From: Ensifer sp. LC11
GTDB lineage: Bacteria > Pseudomonadota > Alphaproteobacteria > Rhizobiales > Rhizobiaceae
DNA length: 64,000 bases
NCBI RefSeq assembly: GCF_001695835.1
Contig: NZ_MBSO01000013.1
Location: 1-64,000 of the forward strand
Reading direction: 5' to 3'
The first letter of the stretch is position 1. Every line of letters starts with the position of its first letter. The notes beneath the pieces were generated by a model. The model saw only the letters and a list, made by a program, of their open reading frames with translations, made no database searches and was not told where the DNA came from. Shown piece after piece: positions 8,330 to 18,789 of this stretch. Made by a program: the position numbers and the translations under genes.

Positions 8330-9541
8330 ATGAGTCTCTATGGCAGCATGAGAACGGGTGTGTCCGGTATGAACGCCCAGTCGAACCGTCTGGGCACCGT
8401 CGCCGAGAACATCGCGAACGCGAACACGACGGGTTACAAGCGCGCCTCCACTGAGTTTTCGTCGATGATCCTGCCTTCGGGCGGCGGCAACTACAATTCC
8501 GGCGGCGTCGAGACGCAGGTGCGCTACAGCATCTCCCAGCAGGGCGGCACCAGCTACACGACATCGGCGAGCGACCTTGCGATCAACGGCGGCGGCTTCT
8601 TCATCGTCTCGGGCAATGGCGGCGAGAACTTCCTGACACGCGCCGGCTCCTTCGTTCCGGACAAGGACGGCAACCTCGTCAACACCGCCGGCTTCACGCT
8701 GATGGGCTACGAGTACAAGGCTGGCGTCGATCCGACTGTTGTCGTCAACGGTTTTGATGGCCTGGTGCCGGTCAAGCTCAAGGACGAGGGCTTGGTCGCT
8801 TCCGGTTCGACCAAGGGTGCGATGGAGGCAAACCTCCCATCGGGTGCGGCCATCGGCGATCAATCGAAGACCTCGCTGGTCGTTTACGACACGCAGGGCA
8901 ACACCCGAATTCTTGATTTCACCTACCAGAAAACGGGCGCGAACGCCTGGAGCCTCAACGTCGTCGATCGCGCGTCGGGCACCAACATCGGCACGCAGAC
9001 CATGACTTTCGACGCGGCCGGCAAGCGCATCGGCGCCGTCCCCGCGACATTGACGACGACCGCCATGACCGGTCTTCCCGGCACCGGCGCCAACCTGGGC
9101 GCGCTGACGATCGATACGACGAAGACGACGCAGCTTGCTGGCGATTTCACCAGCAGCGGCGGCGGCATCGACGGCAGCAAGCCGAGCAAGATGTCGGGCT
9201 TCGAGATCGACAAGGAAGGCGTGGTCTACGTCAAGTACGGTGACGGCAACCTCATCCCGAAGTTCCGCATCGCGCTCGCGACCGTCCAGAGCCCGGACAA
9301 ATTGCAGCCGCAGTCCGGCAACGTCTACTCGCAGGGTGCGGACTCGGGCGTCATCGTCACCGGGTTCGCCGGTTCCGGGGCGTTCGGCAACATCCAGTCC
9401 AAGGCGCTCGAAAACTCCAACGTCGACATCGCCAACGAACTGACCTCGATGATCGAGGCGCAGCGCAATTACACGGCAAACTCCAAGGTGTTCCAGACGG
9501 CCTCGGACCTGCTTGACGTGCTGGTCAACCTGAAACGGTAA
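8330..9541 (+). CDS. flgE: Flagellar hook protein FlgE
   Basis: FlgE polymerises into the hook that joins the rod to the filament. The 403-residue product carries the rod/hook N-terminal motif (ENIANANTTGYKRAS, about 25-40), a central beta-rich region, and the C-terminal helix (IEAQRNYTANSKVFQTAS, about 375-392) typical of FlgE/F/G proteins. GAGGAT lies at suitable distance before the start. It leads the flgE-flgK-flgL run and is expected to be under Rem. Confidence 0.95.
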   Translation: MSLYGSMRTGVSGMNAQSNRLGTVAENIANANTTGYKRASTEFSSMILPSGGGNYNSGGVETQVRYSISQQGGTSYTTSASDLAINGGGFFIVSGNGGENFLTRAGSFVPDKDGNLVNTAGFTLMGYEYKAGVDPTVVVNGFDGLVPVKLKDEGLVASGSTKGAMEANLPSGAAIGDQSKTSLVVYDTQGNTRILDFTYQKTGANAWSLNVVDRASGTNIGTQTMTFDAAGKRIGAVPATLTTTAMTGLPGTGANLGALTIDTTKTTQLAGDFTSSGGGIDGSKPSKMSGFEIDKEGVVYVKYGDGNLIPKFRIALATVQSPDKLQPQSGNVYSQGADSGVIVTGFAGSGAFGNIQSKALENSNVDIANELTSMIEAQRNYTANSKVFQTASDLLDVLVNLKR

Positions 9542-9564
9542 TTGAAAGAGATACGGTCCGCGTC

Positions 9565-11025
9565 ATGTCGCTGTCCTCCGCAATATCCATCGCACAGCAG
9601 GCCTTCAGCAACACGGCGCAGCAGACCGCGATCGTGTCGAAGAACATCGCGAATGCGGGCAATGCGGACTATTCGCGTCGCCTCGCTCTTTTGGGCAGCA
9701 CCGCGAACGGCGCGCAGGTCGTATCCATCTACCGGGCACAGAACGAGGCGCTGCTCAAGCAGAGCATCGCCAGCATCGGCGAAGCCTCGGGCCAGGCCCG
9801 GCTTCGCGATGGCCTGGAACTGCTGAAATCAGCGCTCGGCGGCAATAACTACGAAACCGCGCCGTCGAAGCTGCTTTCGGACTTTCGCAACAGCCTGCAG
9901 ACGTTCGCCTCGACGCCAGGCAACAAGACGATCGCGGCGGCCGCGGTCACCAACGCGCAGGACCTCGCCGACTCGCTCAACAAGACCTCCGCGACGGTGC
10001 AGGACTTGCGCGAGGATGCCGACAAGGAAATCGCCCTTGAGGTCGGCAAGCTCAACAGCCTGCTGGCCGACTTCGAAAAAGCGAACAACGCCGTCAAGTC
10101 GGCGACAGCTTTGGGCGCCGATACCAGCGACGCACTCGACCAGCGCGACAAGATCCTCAAGCAGGTGTCGGAGATCATCGGCATCTCCACCGTCACGCGC
10201 GGCAACAATGACACGGTGATCTTCACCACCGACGGCACGGTGCTTTTCGAGAATATCCCGCGCCAGGTCACGTTCGCTCCGACCACGACCTATGACGCCA
10301 CTGTCACCGGCAACAAGATCTTCGTCGACGGCGTGCCGATCGCGGCCGGAAGCGGCGCTGATACGACCGCCAAGGGCAAGCTCGCGAGCCTCGTGCAGCT
10401 GCGCGACGACATCGCGCCGAAGTTCCAGTCGCAACTCGACGAAATCGCGCGCGGCCTGATCGAGCTTTTCAAGGAAGGCAATCCCGCCGCCACGCCGACG
10501 CCGATACCCTATCAGCCGGGCCTGTTTACATGGGGCAGCGCAGGGATCCCGGCAGCGGGCACGGTCGTTCCTGGCCTGGCGTCGAAGATCACCGTCAATG
10601 CGCTGGCCAAGGCCAACCCACTTCTGTTGCGTGATGGCGGCTTCAACGGCGTGGTGTCGAACCCGGGCGGTGCTGCCAATCCGAGTTCCGGTTACACGGC
10701 GCTGCTCGACGGCTTCGTCAACAAGATGGGTGAGAACATGTCGTTCGACCCGTCGACGGGGCTCGACGGCACAAGCAGCCTCCTGAACTTCGCGACGGGA
10801 TCGGTCGGCTGGCTCGAGCAGACACGCAAGACCGCGTCGACCGCCGACGACAACAAGCGGGCGATGCTGTCGCGCACGCAGGAAGCACTCAGCAAGCAGA
10901 CGGGCGTCAGCATCGACGAGGAATTGTCGCTGCTGCTCGATCTGGAACAATCCTACAAAGCATCGGCCAAGCTGGTGAGTACCGTGGACGCCATGATGGC
11001 GGCCCTGATGGAAGCTGTGAGGTAA
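9565..11025 (+). CDS. flgK: Flagellar hook-associated protein 1 FlgK
   Basis: FlgK is the first hook-filament junction protein. The 486-residue product starts with the axial-protein helix (SSAISIAQQAFSNTAQQTAI and SKNIANAGNADYSRR) and ends with the matching C-terminal helix (EELSLLLDLEQSYKASAKLV). That is the expected coiled-coil pairing for a hook-associated protein. It begins 23 bases after flgE and ends 2 bases before flgL, so the three form one transcription unit. Confidence 0.94.
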   Translation: MSLSSAISIAQQAFSNTAQQTAIVSKNIANAGNADYSRRLALLGSTANGAQVVSIYRAQNEALLKQSIASIGEASGQARLRDGLELLKSALGGNNYETAPSKLLSDFRNSLQTFASTPGNKTIAAAAVTNAQDLADSLNKTSATVQDLREDADKEIALEVGKLNSLLADFEKANNAVKSATALGADTSDALDQRDKILKQVSEIIGISTVTRGNNDTVIFTTDGTVLFENIPRQVTFAPTTTYDATVTGNKIFVDGVPIAAGSGADTTAKGKLASLVQLRDDIAPKFQSQLDEIARGLIELFKEGNPAATPTPIPYQPGLFTWGSAGIPAAGTVVPGLASKITVNALAKANPLLLRDGGFNGVVSNPGGAANPSSGYTALLDGFVNKMGENMSFDPSTGLDGTSSLLNFATGSVGWLEQTRKTASTADDNKRAMLSRTQEALSKQTGVSIDEELSLLLDLEQSYKASAKLVSTVDAMMAALMEAVR

Positions 11026-11027
11026 TC

Positions 11028-12086
11028 ATGAAGACGTCCTACGTTTCTAACCTGGCGATCCAGAGCGCCATGCGCCTGACGATCCAGCAGAACCAGTCGG
11101 ACCTGTTGAAGGCGACCCAGGAGCAGACGACGGGCCGCCACTACGATGTCGGTCTGGCGCTTGGCGCGACTGCATCCCGCTCGCTCAACCTTCAGCGCGA
11201 GATGGATCGGCTGAACTCGATGAAGACCACCAACGCCGTCGTGACGCAGCGCCTATCCGGTTCGCAGGGCGCGCTGGAAACGATGGCGAAGGCCGCCGAA
11301 AAGGTGCGCGACACGCTGGTGACTTACAAGGGCAACGACGCGGCCACGCAATTGAAGATCCAGAAGACCGAGATCATGGGGGCGCTGCAGACCTTTACCG
11401 CGGCTGCCAACACCTCCTTCAACGGCGAGTTCCTGTTTTCGGGCATCAACACCGACGCCAAGCCGATCGCCGACTACAGCACGACGCCGCCGTCGGCAGC
11501 CAAAACCGCCTTCGACAGCGCGCTGTCGACCTTCATGGCCGCGCAGATTCCGGCGCTTACGGGCATGGACCAGTTCTCCGTGGCCCAGATGCAGGACTTC
11601 ATCAAGAACACGGTCGAGCCGATGTTCACCGGCACGGGCTGGGACGCGAACTGGTCGGATGCATCCAGCCAGAACATGACGAGCCGGATCAGCGCCAGCG
11701 AAGTCATCGAAAGCTCGACCAACGCCAACGCCAAGGGCTTCCGGATGTTCGCGCTGGCAAGCGTCATCTCGGCCGAGTTGATGGACAGGAACGTGACCCC
11801 CGAGGTGCGCGCCGCCATCGGTGTCGAGGCGCTCCAGTATGCGGAGCAGGGTATTGCCGGCCTCAACGCCGAGCGCAGCTCGCTCGGTATCTCGGAGTCG
11901 CGAGTGAAGAAGGCAAACACCTCGATTGAGGCGCAGCTCAAGCTCGTGAATACGCATGTCGCCGACCTCGAGGGCATTGACCCGATCGAGACATCGACCC
12001 GGATCAACACGCTGAAGGTACAGCTGGAAACGTCCTATACACTAACGTCGCGACTACAGCAGATGAGCTTGCTCAATTTCCTCTAG
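11028..12086 (+). CDS. flgL: Flagellar hook-associated protein 3 FlgL
   Basis: FlgL is the second hook-filament junction protein. The 352-residue product is flagellin-like. Its N-terminal helix includes QNQSDLLKATQEQTTGRHYDV, and its C-terminal part (about 265-352) is a long helix with a second flagellin-type segment (ESRVKKANTSIEAQLKLV) ending LNFL. It directly follows flgK with a 2-base gap. Confidence 0.93.
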   Translation: MKTSYVSNLAIQSAMRLTIQQNQSDLLKATQEQTTGRHYDVGLALGATASRSLNLQREMDRLNSMKTTNAVVTQRLSGSQGALETMAKAAEKVRDTLVTYKGNDAATQLKIQKTEIMGALQTFTAAANTSFNGEFLFSGINTDAKPIADYSTTPPSAAKTAFDSALSTFMAAQIPALTGMDQFSVAQMQDFIKNTVEPMFTGTGWDANWSDASSQNMTSRISASEVIESSTNANAKGFRMFALASVISAELMDRNVTPEVRAAIGVEALQYAEQGIAGLNAERSSLGISESRVKKANTSIEAQLKLVNTHVADLEGIDPIETSTRINTLKVQLETSYTLTSRLQQMSLLNFL

Positions 12087-12120
12087 TATGGGGAGCCGGA
12101 CAAACATGAAGGATGTCTGA

Positions 12121-13315
<1,195 letters not shown>

Positions 13316-13322
13316 CACATCC

Positions 13323-13589
13323 ATGAATGAGGCGGATGCCCTCGATATTGTGCAGGCCGCGATCTGGACCGTGATCGTGGCCTCGGGCCCCGCCGTTCTC
13401 GCCGCCATGATCGTCGGCGTCGTCATCGCCTTCATCCAGGCGCTGACCCAGGTTCAGGAAATGACCCTGACCTTCGTTCCGAAAATCCTCGCCGTCATGA
13501 TTACGGTTGCCGTGTCTGCGCCCTTTATCGGCGCCCAGATCTCCATCTTCACCGACATCATCTTCTCGCGCATCCAGTCCGGTTTCTGA
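13323..13589 (+). CDS. fliQ: Flagellar export gate protein FliQ
   Basis: This 88-residue membrane protein has two hydrophobic segments (about 14-38 and 50-75) and the FliQ signature around ALTQVQEMTLTFVPKILAV. FliQ sits in the FliP-FliQ-FliR export gate of the flagellar type III secretion system. It lies 7 bases after flgD and ahead of flhA and fliR. Confidence 0.95.
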   Translation: MNEADALDIVQAAIWTVIVASGPAVLAAMIVGVVIAFIQALTQVQEMTLTFVPKILAVMITVAVSAPFIGAQISIFTDIIFSRIQSGF

Positions 13590-13733
13590 ACCGTTTGCTG
13601 TTGCTGCGCCGATCCAGAAATTGCGCCTGTCGCGCCATGAAACCCTCGCGCAAGCTTGGGGCGCTATCTCCGTCTTTATAGTGGGGCAGCGCGTGTGAAT
13701 GCTGCCTTGTTCTCATGATGAGACGGAAGAGAC

Positions 13734-15821
13734 ATGGCACAACAAGCAGCGCTGATCATCCCGAAAGTGGCACCGAAGGGCCGGGACGTCGGCTTCGCGC
13801 TCGGGATCGTGGCGATCCTGTCGATCCTCTTCCTGCCAATCCCGCCATTCCTGATCGACATGGGACTGGCCTTCTCGATCGCCTTTTCGGTCCTGATCCT
13901 GATGGTTTCGCTGTGGATCCAGCGCCCGCTCGAATTCTCGTCCTTCCCGACGATCCTGCTGATCTCGACCATGGTGCGCCTGGCGCTGAACATCGCCACG
14001 ACGCGCGTCATCCTATCCCACGGCCATGAAGGGCACGGTGCTGCCGGCGGCGTCATCTCCGGTTTTGCCAGCCTCGTCATGTCCGGCGATTTCGTCATCG
14101 GTCTGATCGTCTTCCTGATCCTCATCACCGTGAACTTCATCGTCATTACCAAGGGTGCGACGCGTATCGCCGAAGTCGGCGCGCGCTTCACCCTCGATGC
14201 GATCCCCGGCAAGCAGATGTCGATCGACGCCGACCTGTCGGCGGGCCTGATCGACGAGAAGGAAGCGCAGCGCCGCCGCCGCGAGCTCGAGGAGGAAAGC
14301 TCCTTCTACGGCGCCATGGACGGTGCCTCGAAGTTCGTGCGCGGCGACGCCATCGCCGGCCTGATCATCACCGCGATCAACATTTTCGGCGGCATTATCA
14401 TCGGCTATCTTCGCCACGGCATGCCGATCGGCGAAGCCGCCGACGTCTTCGTCAAGCTGTCGGTCGGCGACGGTCTCGTCTCGCAGATCCCGGCCCTGAT
14501 CGTTTCGCTGGCTGCGGGCCTTCTGGTTTCGCGCGGCGGCACGGCCGGTTCGACCGACCAGGCCGTCGTCGGCCAGCTCGGCGGCTATCCGAAGGCGCTG
14601 ATGGTCGCTTCCGGCCTCATCATTCTGCTGGCGGTCGTCCCCGGCCTGCCGTTCCTGCCCTTCGCCGTTCTCGGCGGCGGCATGGCGTTCCTGAGCTGGC
14701 TCGTGCCGCGCCAGATCGAGGCCGCGAACGCCGCCCGCCGAGCCGAAGAGGCGGCCAAGGCGCAGCAGACCAAGGAAGGCGAGTCGGATTCGGTGAAGTC
14801 GGTGTTGAAGACCGCCGAGATCGAGCTGCTTCTCGGCAAGCAGGTCTCGACCCGCCTGCTTGGCGCACACCAGGAACTGGCGTTCCGCGTCGGCAAGATG
14901 CGCCGCAAGTTTGCCGGTCAGTACGGTCTCGTCATCCCGGAGATCAAGGTGTCCGACGACATCAGTATCCCGGATAAGGCCTACCATATCCGCATCCACG
15001 GCACGACGATCGCCTCGAACACGGTGCGCGTCGGCGAAGTTCTCGTGGTTACCGGCGGCGGCCGCCGGCCAAGCGTGCCGGGCGATGAAATCCGCGAACC
15101 CGCCTTCGGCATGCCGGCGGTTTCTATCCTCGAGACCTTCACCGAAGATCTGAAGCGCGAAGGCTTCCACCCGATCGACAACGTCTCGGTGGTGCTGACG
15201 CACCTGAGCGAGGTCATTCGCAACAACCTGCCGCACCTGCTCTCCTATAAGGACGTGAAGGTGCTGATCGAGCGCCTCGATCCGGAATATCGCAAGCTCG
15301 CCGACGAAATCTGCACCTCGCACATGTCCTATTCCGGCCTGCAGGCGGTGCTGAAGCTGCTGCTCGCCGAACGCGTCTCGATCCGCAACCTGCATCTGAT
15401 CCTCGAAGCGGTCGCCGAGCTCGCGCCGCACGTGCGCAAGACCGAGCAGATCGTCGAACATGTGCGCGTGCGCATGTCGCAGCAGCTCTGCGGCGACCTC
15501 GCCGACAACGGCATCCTGCGCGTCCTGCGCCTCGGCAACAAATGGGACATGGTGTTCCACCAGGCGCTGAAGCGCGATGCGAAGGGGGAGGTCGTCGAAT
15601 TCGACATCGATCCGCGCCATCTCGAAGAGTTCAGCGAGCAGGCGACGAAAGTTATCCGTGAACATCTCGATCGCGGCATGCCCTTCGTGCTGGTAAGTTC
15701 GCCCGAATCCCGCTCTTATGTGCGCATGATCATCGAGCGCCTTTTTGCCACCTTGCCCGTGCTCTCGCATGTCGAGCTTGCCAAGGGCCTTGAGATCAAG
15801 ATCATCGGCTCCATTTCATGA
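13734..15821 (+). CDS. flhA: Flagellar export apparatus protein FlhA
   Basis: FlhA is the large export-gate protein that docks substrates and chaperones and couples the proton gradient to export. The 695-residue product has an N-terminal membrane part with about eight segments (20-320) and the FHIPEP signature ([20 protein letters not shown]). A large cytoplasmic domain follows (about 360-695). Length and layout fit full-length FlhA. It begins 144 bases after fliQ and overlaps fliR by 4 bases. Confidence 0.96.
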   Translation: MAQQAALIIPKVAPKGRDVGFALGIVAILSILFLPIPPFLIDMGLAFSIAFSVLILMVSLWIQRPLEFSSFPTILLISTMVRLALNIATTRVILSHGHEGHGAAGGVISGFASLVMSGDFVIGLIVFLILITVNFIVITKGATRIAEVGARFTLDAIPGKQMSIDADLSAGLIDEKEAQRRRRELEEESSFYGAMDGASKFVRGDAIAGLIITAINIFGGIIIGYLRHGMPIGEAADVFVKLSVGDGLVSQIPALIVSLAAGLLVSRGGTAGSTDQAVVGQLGGYPKALMVASGLIILLAVVPGLPFLPFAVLGGGMAFLSWLVPRQIEAANAARRAEEAAKAQQTKEGESDSVKSVLKTAEIELLLGKQVSTRLLGAHQELAFRVGKMRRKFAGQYGLVIPEIKVSDDISIPDKAYHIRIHGTTIASNTVRVGEVLVVTGGGRRPSVPGDEIREPAFGMPAVSILETFTEDLKREGFHPIDNVSVVLTHLSEVIRNNLPHLLSYKDVKVLIERLDPEYRKLADEICTSHMSYSGLQAVLKLLLAERVSIRNLHLILEAVAELAPHVRKTEQIVEHVRVRMSQQLCGDLADNGILRVLRLGNKWDMVFHQALKRDAKGEVVEFDIDPRHLEEFSEQATKVIREHLDRGMPFVLVSSPESRSYVRMIIERLFATLPVLSHVELAKGLEIKIIGSIS

Positions 15822-16570
15822 TCACCGACCCGGAGGGCTCGGTGCTGGCGCTGTTTGCGGCTTTCTGCCGGATCGGTGGCTGCATCATGATCATGCCCGG
15901 GTTCTCGACCGCGCGTATCCCCATGCAGGTCCGATTGTTTATCGCCGTGGCAATTTCCATGGCGATCCTGCCGATCATGTGGACTGACATTTACCCGCAG
16001 GTGACCGGCAAGGGGCATACCTATATCTATCTGATCGCTGCCGAGACCGCCGTTGGCGCGGTCATGGGTCTCGTCGCCCGCTACTACGTGCTCGGGTTGC
16101 AGTTTGCCGGCACGGCGATCACCATGCTGATGGGCTTCAGTTCACCACCTGCATCGGACGTGATCGAAGATACGCCCGAGAACCAGTTGACCAGCATGAT
16201 CAGCTTCGCGGGGCTGATGGTGCTTTTCATGCTGGACTTCCATCATGTGATGTTTGAGGCGATCGTCCAGTCCTATCGGGCGATGCCGATCGGCACTGCC
16301 TTCGACCCGCAGGGCGTGTTGATCACGCTTACGGATTCGCTTGCGCAAACCTTCATGATCATGCTGCGGCTGGCGAGCCCCTTCCTCATCTACGGCCTGC
16401 TTTTCAACGTGGCGATCGGCATGGTGAACAAGCTTGCGCCGCAGATCCCGATCTACTTCATCTCGCAGCCCTATCTGATCATGGGCGGCCTGTTTCTGCT
16501 CTATCTCGGTATTGCCGCGATGCTGCGCCTGTTCGGCGACGGTTTCGCGCTGGTCATGCAGGGAGGATAG
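15818..16570 (+). CDS. fliR: Flagellar export gate protein FliR
   Basis: This 250-residue protein has about six membrane segments and the FliR-family pattern ([22 protein letters not shown] near the start, [13 protein letters not shown] near the end). It completes the FliP/Q/R gate. The start overlaps the flhA stop by 4 bases, so production of the two is probably coupled. The next gene starts 5 bases after its stop. Confidence 0.95.
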   Translation: MITDPEGSVLALFAAFCRIGGCIMIMPGFSTARIPMQVRLFIAVAISMAILPIMWTDIYPQVTGKGHTYIYLIAAETAVGAVMGLVARYYVLGLQFAGTAITMLMGFSSPPASDVIEDTPENQLTSMISFAGLMVLFMLDFHHVMFEAIVQSYRAMPIGTAFDPQGVLITLTDSLAQTFMIMLRLASPFLIYGLLFNVAIGMVNKLAPQIPIYFISQPYLIMGGLFLLYLGIAAMLRLFGDGFALVMQGG

Positions 16571-16574
16571 GTGG

Positions 16575-16988
16575 ATGAAAACGCGCTCGCAAAAGCTGAA
16601 GCGCCTGGTGGCCGTTCAGCGCCATCTCGAGCAGATGGCGGAGGCCGACTTTGTCGAGATGGTGCGGCAGCGCGAGGTCCTGGCCGAGACGATCGATGTG
16701 GTTGTCGATGCCATGGGCTCGGCGCATCCGATGCACCGCATGTTTTCCGGCCACTATTCCTCCCAGATCGGCCGCCTTGTCCAGAAGGACCAGATGCTGC
16801 TCGGCGTCCAGCAGACCCACGAGGCGCGCATGCTGAGGGAGCGTGCAAAAGCCGACCGGCTGGAAGAAAACATGAAAGAGGCGCGCCAGTCCGAGGACCG
16901 CGAGGAGGCCGACAACTCGATCTACGACCTGATCGATCAACACGTTACGGGAAGCGCGCCAGCTTCCGGTAAGGTTGACGGGCGATAG
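16575..16988 (+). CDS. FliJ-like coiled-coil protein
   Basis: This 137-residue protein is hydrophilic and almost wholly helical, with heptad-like charge patterns (KLKRLVAVQRHLEQMAEADF; EARMLRERAKADRLEENMKEA) and no membrane segment. Size, coiled-coil nature and place next to fliR suggest FliJ, the export chaperone-escort protein. FliJ is poorly conserved, so this is inference. The start at 16575 follows the fliR stop by 5 bases with GGTGG upstream. A longer frame from 16512 would run into fliR and is unlikely. Confidence 0.6.
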   Translation: MKTRSQKLKRLVAVQRHLEQMAEADFVEMVRQREVLAETIDVVVDAMGSAHPMHRMFSGHYSSQIGRLVQKDQMLLGVQQTHEARMLRERAKADRLEENMKEARQSEDREEADNSIYDLIDQHVTGSAPASGKVDGR

Positions 16989-17100
16989 TACGCCATCCCG
17001 GTTTGCTCCGATCATGGAGCGGGTCCGGTCCGACTATTGCCCGGGCACGGGCGTCGCCGCGCAAGCGCGCGACCCAGGCTCGATTTTGAGAGGATTTCTC

Positions 17101-17652
17101 ATGGCCATCTCTCCGCCCAGCGATCTGGTGATGGATGTCGTGCGCGCCGCGGACCCCACTGAGGTGCAGGAGGCGCAGGCGCGGCTGAAGGCCAATCGCG
17201 CTGCCTTCAAGGCGACGAGCCTTGCCGAGAACGGCAATGGCTTTGCGGCGGCCGTCAACGTCCTCAATTCCTCCGATGGATCAAGCGGGCTCGGCGACAT
17301 CAACAACCGCGTCGAAGAGAAGCAGATTCCGGAAACCTATCGCAAGTTCGAGGCAATGGTTCTGCAGAACTTCGTGAAGTCGATGTTGCCAACCGACAGC
17401 GAGAACGTGTTCGGCAAAGGGAACGCGGGTGATATCTGGAAGAGCATGATGGCCGAGCAGATCGGCGACGTGATGTCGAAGGGCGGTGGCATCGGCATTG
17501 CCGATCAGCTGGCGCGTGGGGATGCGACCGATCGGGTTCAGGCATCGCTCGACGGCAACAGCCTGAACCTCGCCGCAAGCCTGGTGCAGGAATACGAGCG
17601 CAAGACGCTGACCGGCTTTACGACCGACGACGAAAAGAACAAGCAAGCCTAG
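17101..17652 (+). CDS. Rod-binding protein, FlgJ N-terminal-like
   Basis: This 183-residue protein carries the rod-binding domain found in the N-terminal half of FlgJ. The key segment is about 78-128 (YRKFEAMVLQNFVKSMLP, then GNAGDIWKSMMAEQIGDVM and GGIGIADQL). It lacks the muramidase half; the lytic transglycosylase at 6725-7297 could supply that activity. The start at 17101 has GAGAGGA upstream; the longer frame from 16975 has no such signal. Its stop codon forms the edge of the RIME-like repeat at 17651-17762. Confidence 0.82.
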   Translation: MAISPPSDLVMDVVRAADPTEVQEAQARLKANRAAFKATSLAENGNGFAAAVNVLNSSDGSSGLGDINNRVEEKQIPETYRKFEAMVLQNFVKSMLPTDSENVFGKGNAGDIWKSMMAEQIGDVMSKGGGIGIADQLARGDATDRVQASLDGNSLNLAASLVQEYERKTLTGFTTDDEKNKQA

Positions 17653-17762
17653 AGCGGGATGAGGAAAAGTGCTTGCGGTTCTCCGCCTGCATCCCGCTCT
17701 AATTCATAGGAATCGATCACGTTTGTGATTTTGGGTCGATCGGACCCAAAATCATCGTGATC
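17651..17762. repeat. RIME-like two-palindrome repeat, copy A
   Basis: This 112-base element has two palindromes. The first, 17651-17700, has arms AGAGCGGGATG and CATCCCGCTCT. The second, 17715-17762, has outer arms GATCACG and CGTGATC and an inner perfect 11-bp stem (17727-17737 with 17743-17753). It nearly matches the element at 41107-41217 and fits the Rhizobium-specific intergenic mosaic element class (RIME, about 110 bp, two palindromes). Its first two bases are the last two of the preceding TAG stop. Confidence 0.85.
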
Positions 17763-17779
17763 TAATTGGGAGTTGATTC

Positions 17780-18148
17780 ATGGAAGCTGTGGCATCCAAT
17801 GACGTCCGGATCCAGAACGTGCTCGGCCGGCTGGAAATGATCCTCGACAACGAGAACACCCGCATCGGCGTCGATCCGGAGTTCGACATCAAGACGTCGA
17901 ATGCGCACAAGAGCCGTTGCCTCTACGAACTGACGATGTTGCATCGCGATATGCTGCCGGGCGAAACGTCTCCCGCTTTTTCCTCGCATGCGCGTCACCT
18001 GCGCGACAAGCTCGCGACCAACTCGCAGAAGGTCGAGGCTCATCTTGAGGCGGTTCGCGCCGTCGTCGATCTCCTGAAGACGGCAGCCCAGGATGCCGAT
18101 GCGGACGGCATCTATTCCGAAGCGCAGTTCCGCTATAGCGATTTCTGA
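17780..18148 (+). CDS. Hypothetical helical protein of the flagellar cluster
   Basis: This 122-residue soluble protein is predicted to be mostly helical (RIQNVLGRLEMILDNEN; LATNSQKVEAHLEAVRAVVDLL) and ends in F-R-Y-S-D-F. I do not recognise a family. Small helical proteins near hook genes include FlgN-type chaperones for FlgK/FlgL, which would suit its size and neighbours, but this is only a guess from context. Its stop overlaps the next start by one base (TGATG), so the two are co-translated. Confidence 0.7.
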   Translation: MEAVASNDVRIQNVLGRLEMILDNENTRIGVDPEFDIKTSNAHKSRCLYELTMLHRDMLPGETSPAFSSHARHLRDKLATNSQKVEAHLEAVRAVVDLLKTAAQDADADGIYSEAQFRYSDF

Positions 18149-18714
18149 TGCTGAAGCTCGTTCTCACCGGGGTCTGGGTCTGTGCGGTCACGCTCGGATC
18201 GGTCTATTTTTCGATGCAAAGCGCCTCGGCGCCCGCCGTCCCGGACGGCGAGGCGGCCAGGCGTGCGTCGGAGCAATATGTTCCGGGTGAGATGATCACC
18301 ATTCCGGTGATCAGGGAAGGTGCCGTTCAAGGCTATTTCCTCACCAAGCTCTCCTTCTCCGCGACGAAGGAGGGCATCAACAATCTTCGCGCACCGCTTC
18401 GCCAGATGGTCACCGATGAGCTCTACGATCTGCTCGTCGGTTCGAAATTCATCGACGTCGCCGACACTGGCACCTTCGATTTGCCGACCTTCAAGGCCAC
18501 GGTGAAAGAGGGCCTCAACAAGAAGCTCGGCGAAGAGGTGATTACCGAAGTACTCGTCGAGCAGCTCGAATATCTGACCAAGGACGACGTCAAGCGCGTC
18601 GCCAACAGCCAGAACGTGCCGCGGCAAAAGCCGGTTCCGATCGTTGACAAGAACGGCAATATCGCTGGCGACAAGCTGCCGGAAGGCGCGGTCAAGGCGA
18701 GCAGTTCCCACTGA
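18148..18714 (+). CDS. Membrane-anchored FliL-like protein
   Basis: This 188-residue protein has one N-terminal membrane segment (about 3-24) and a periplasmic domain. Its pattern, a strand-rich part then LRAPLRQMVTDELYDLLVG, then FKATVKEGLNKKLGEEVITEVLVEQLEYL, resembles the C-terminal core of FliL, which supports stators. The Pro/Lys-rich tail is extra. It closes the flagellar block and is co-translated with the preceding gene. The FliL relation is read by eye and is not certain. Confidence 0.6.
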   Translation: MLKLVLTGVWVCAVTLGSVYFSMQSASAPAVPDGEAARRASEQYVPGEMITIPVIREGAVQGYFLTKLSFSATKEGINNLRAPLRQMVTDELYDLLVGSKFIDVADTGTFDLPTFKATVKEGLNKKLGEEVITEVLVEQLEYLTKDDVKRVANSQNVPRQKPVPIVDKNGNIAGDKLPEGAVKASSSH

Positions 18715-18789
18715 AAGAAGCCGGTTCGGGGAGGCGTCGCGGTTGCCGATCCGATCTCCGCACCGGCCACGCGGGACAACCGCCGGCCC

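Noticed and set aside
9829-10950. 373-residue minus-strand frame opposite flgK
   Set aside because: Shadow caused by high GC and biased codons; the plus-strand product is a convincing FlgK.
14013-15770. 585-residue minus-strand frame opposite flhA
   Set aside because: Long His/Asp/Arg-rich shadow typical of high-GC genes; FlhA on the plus strand is certain.
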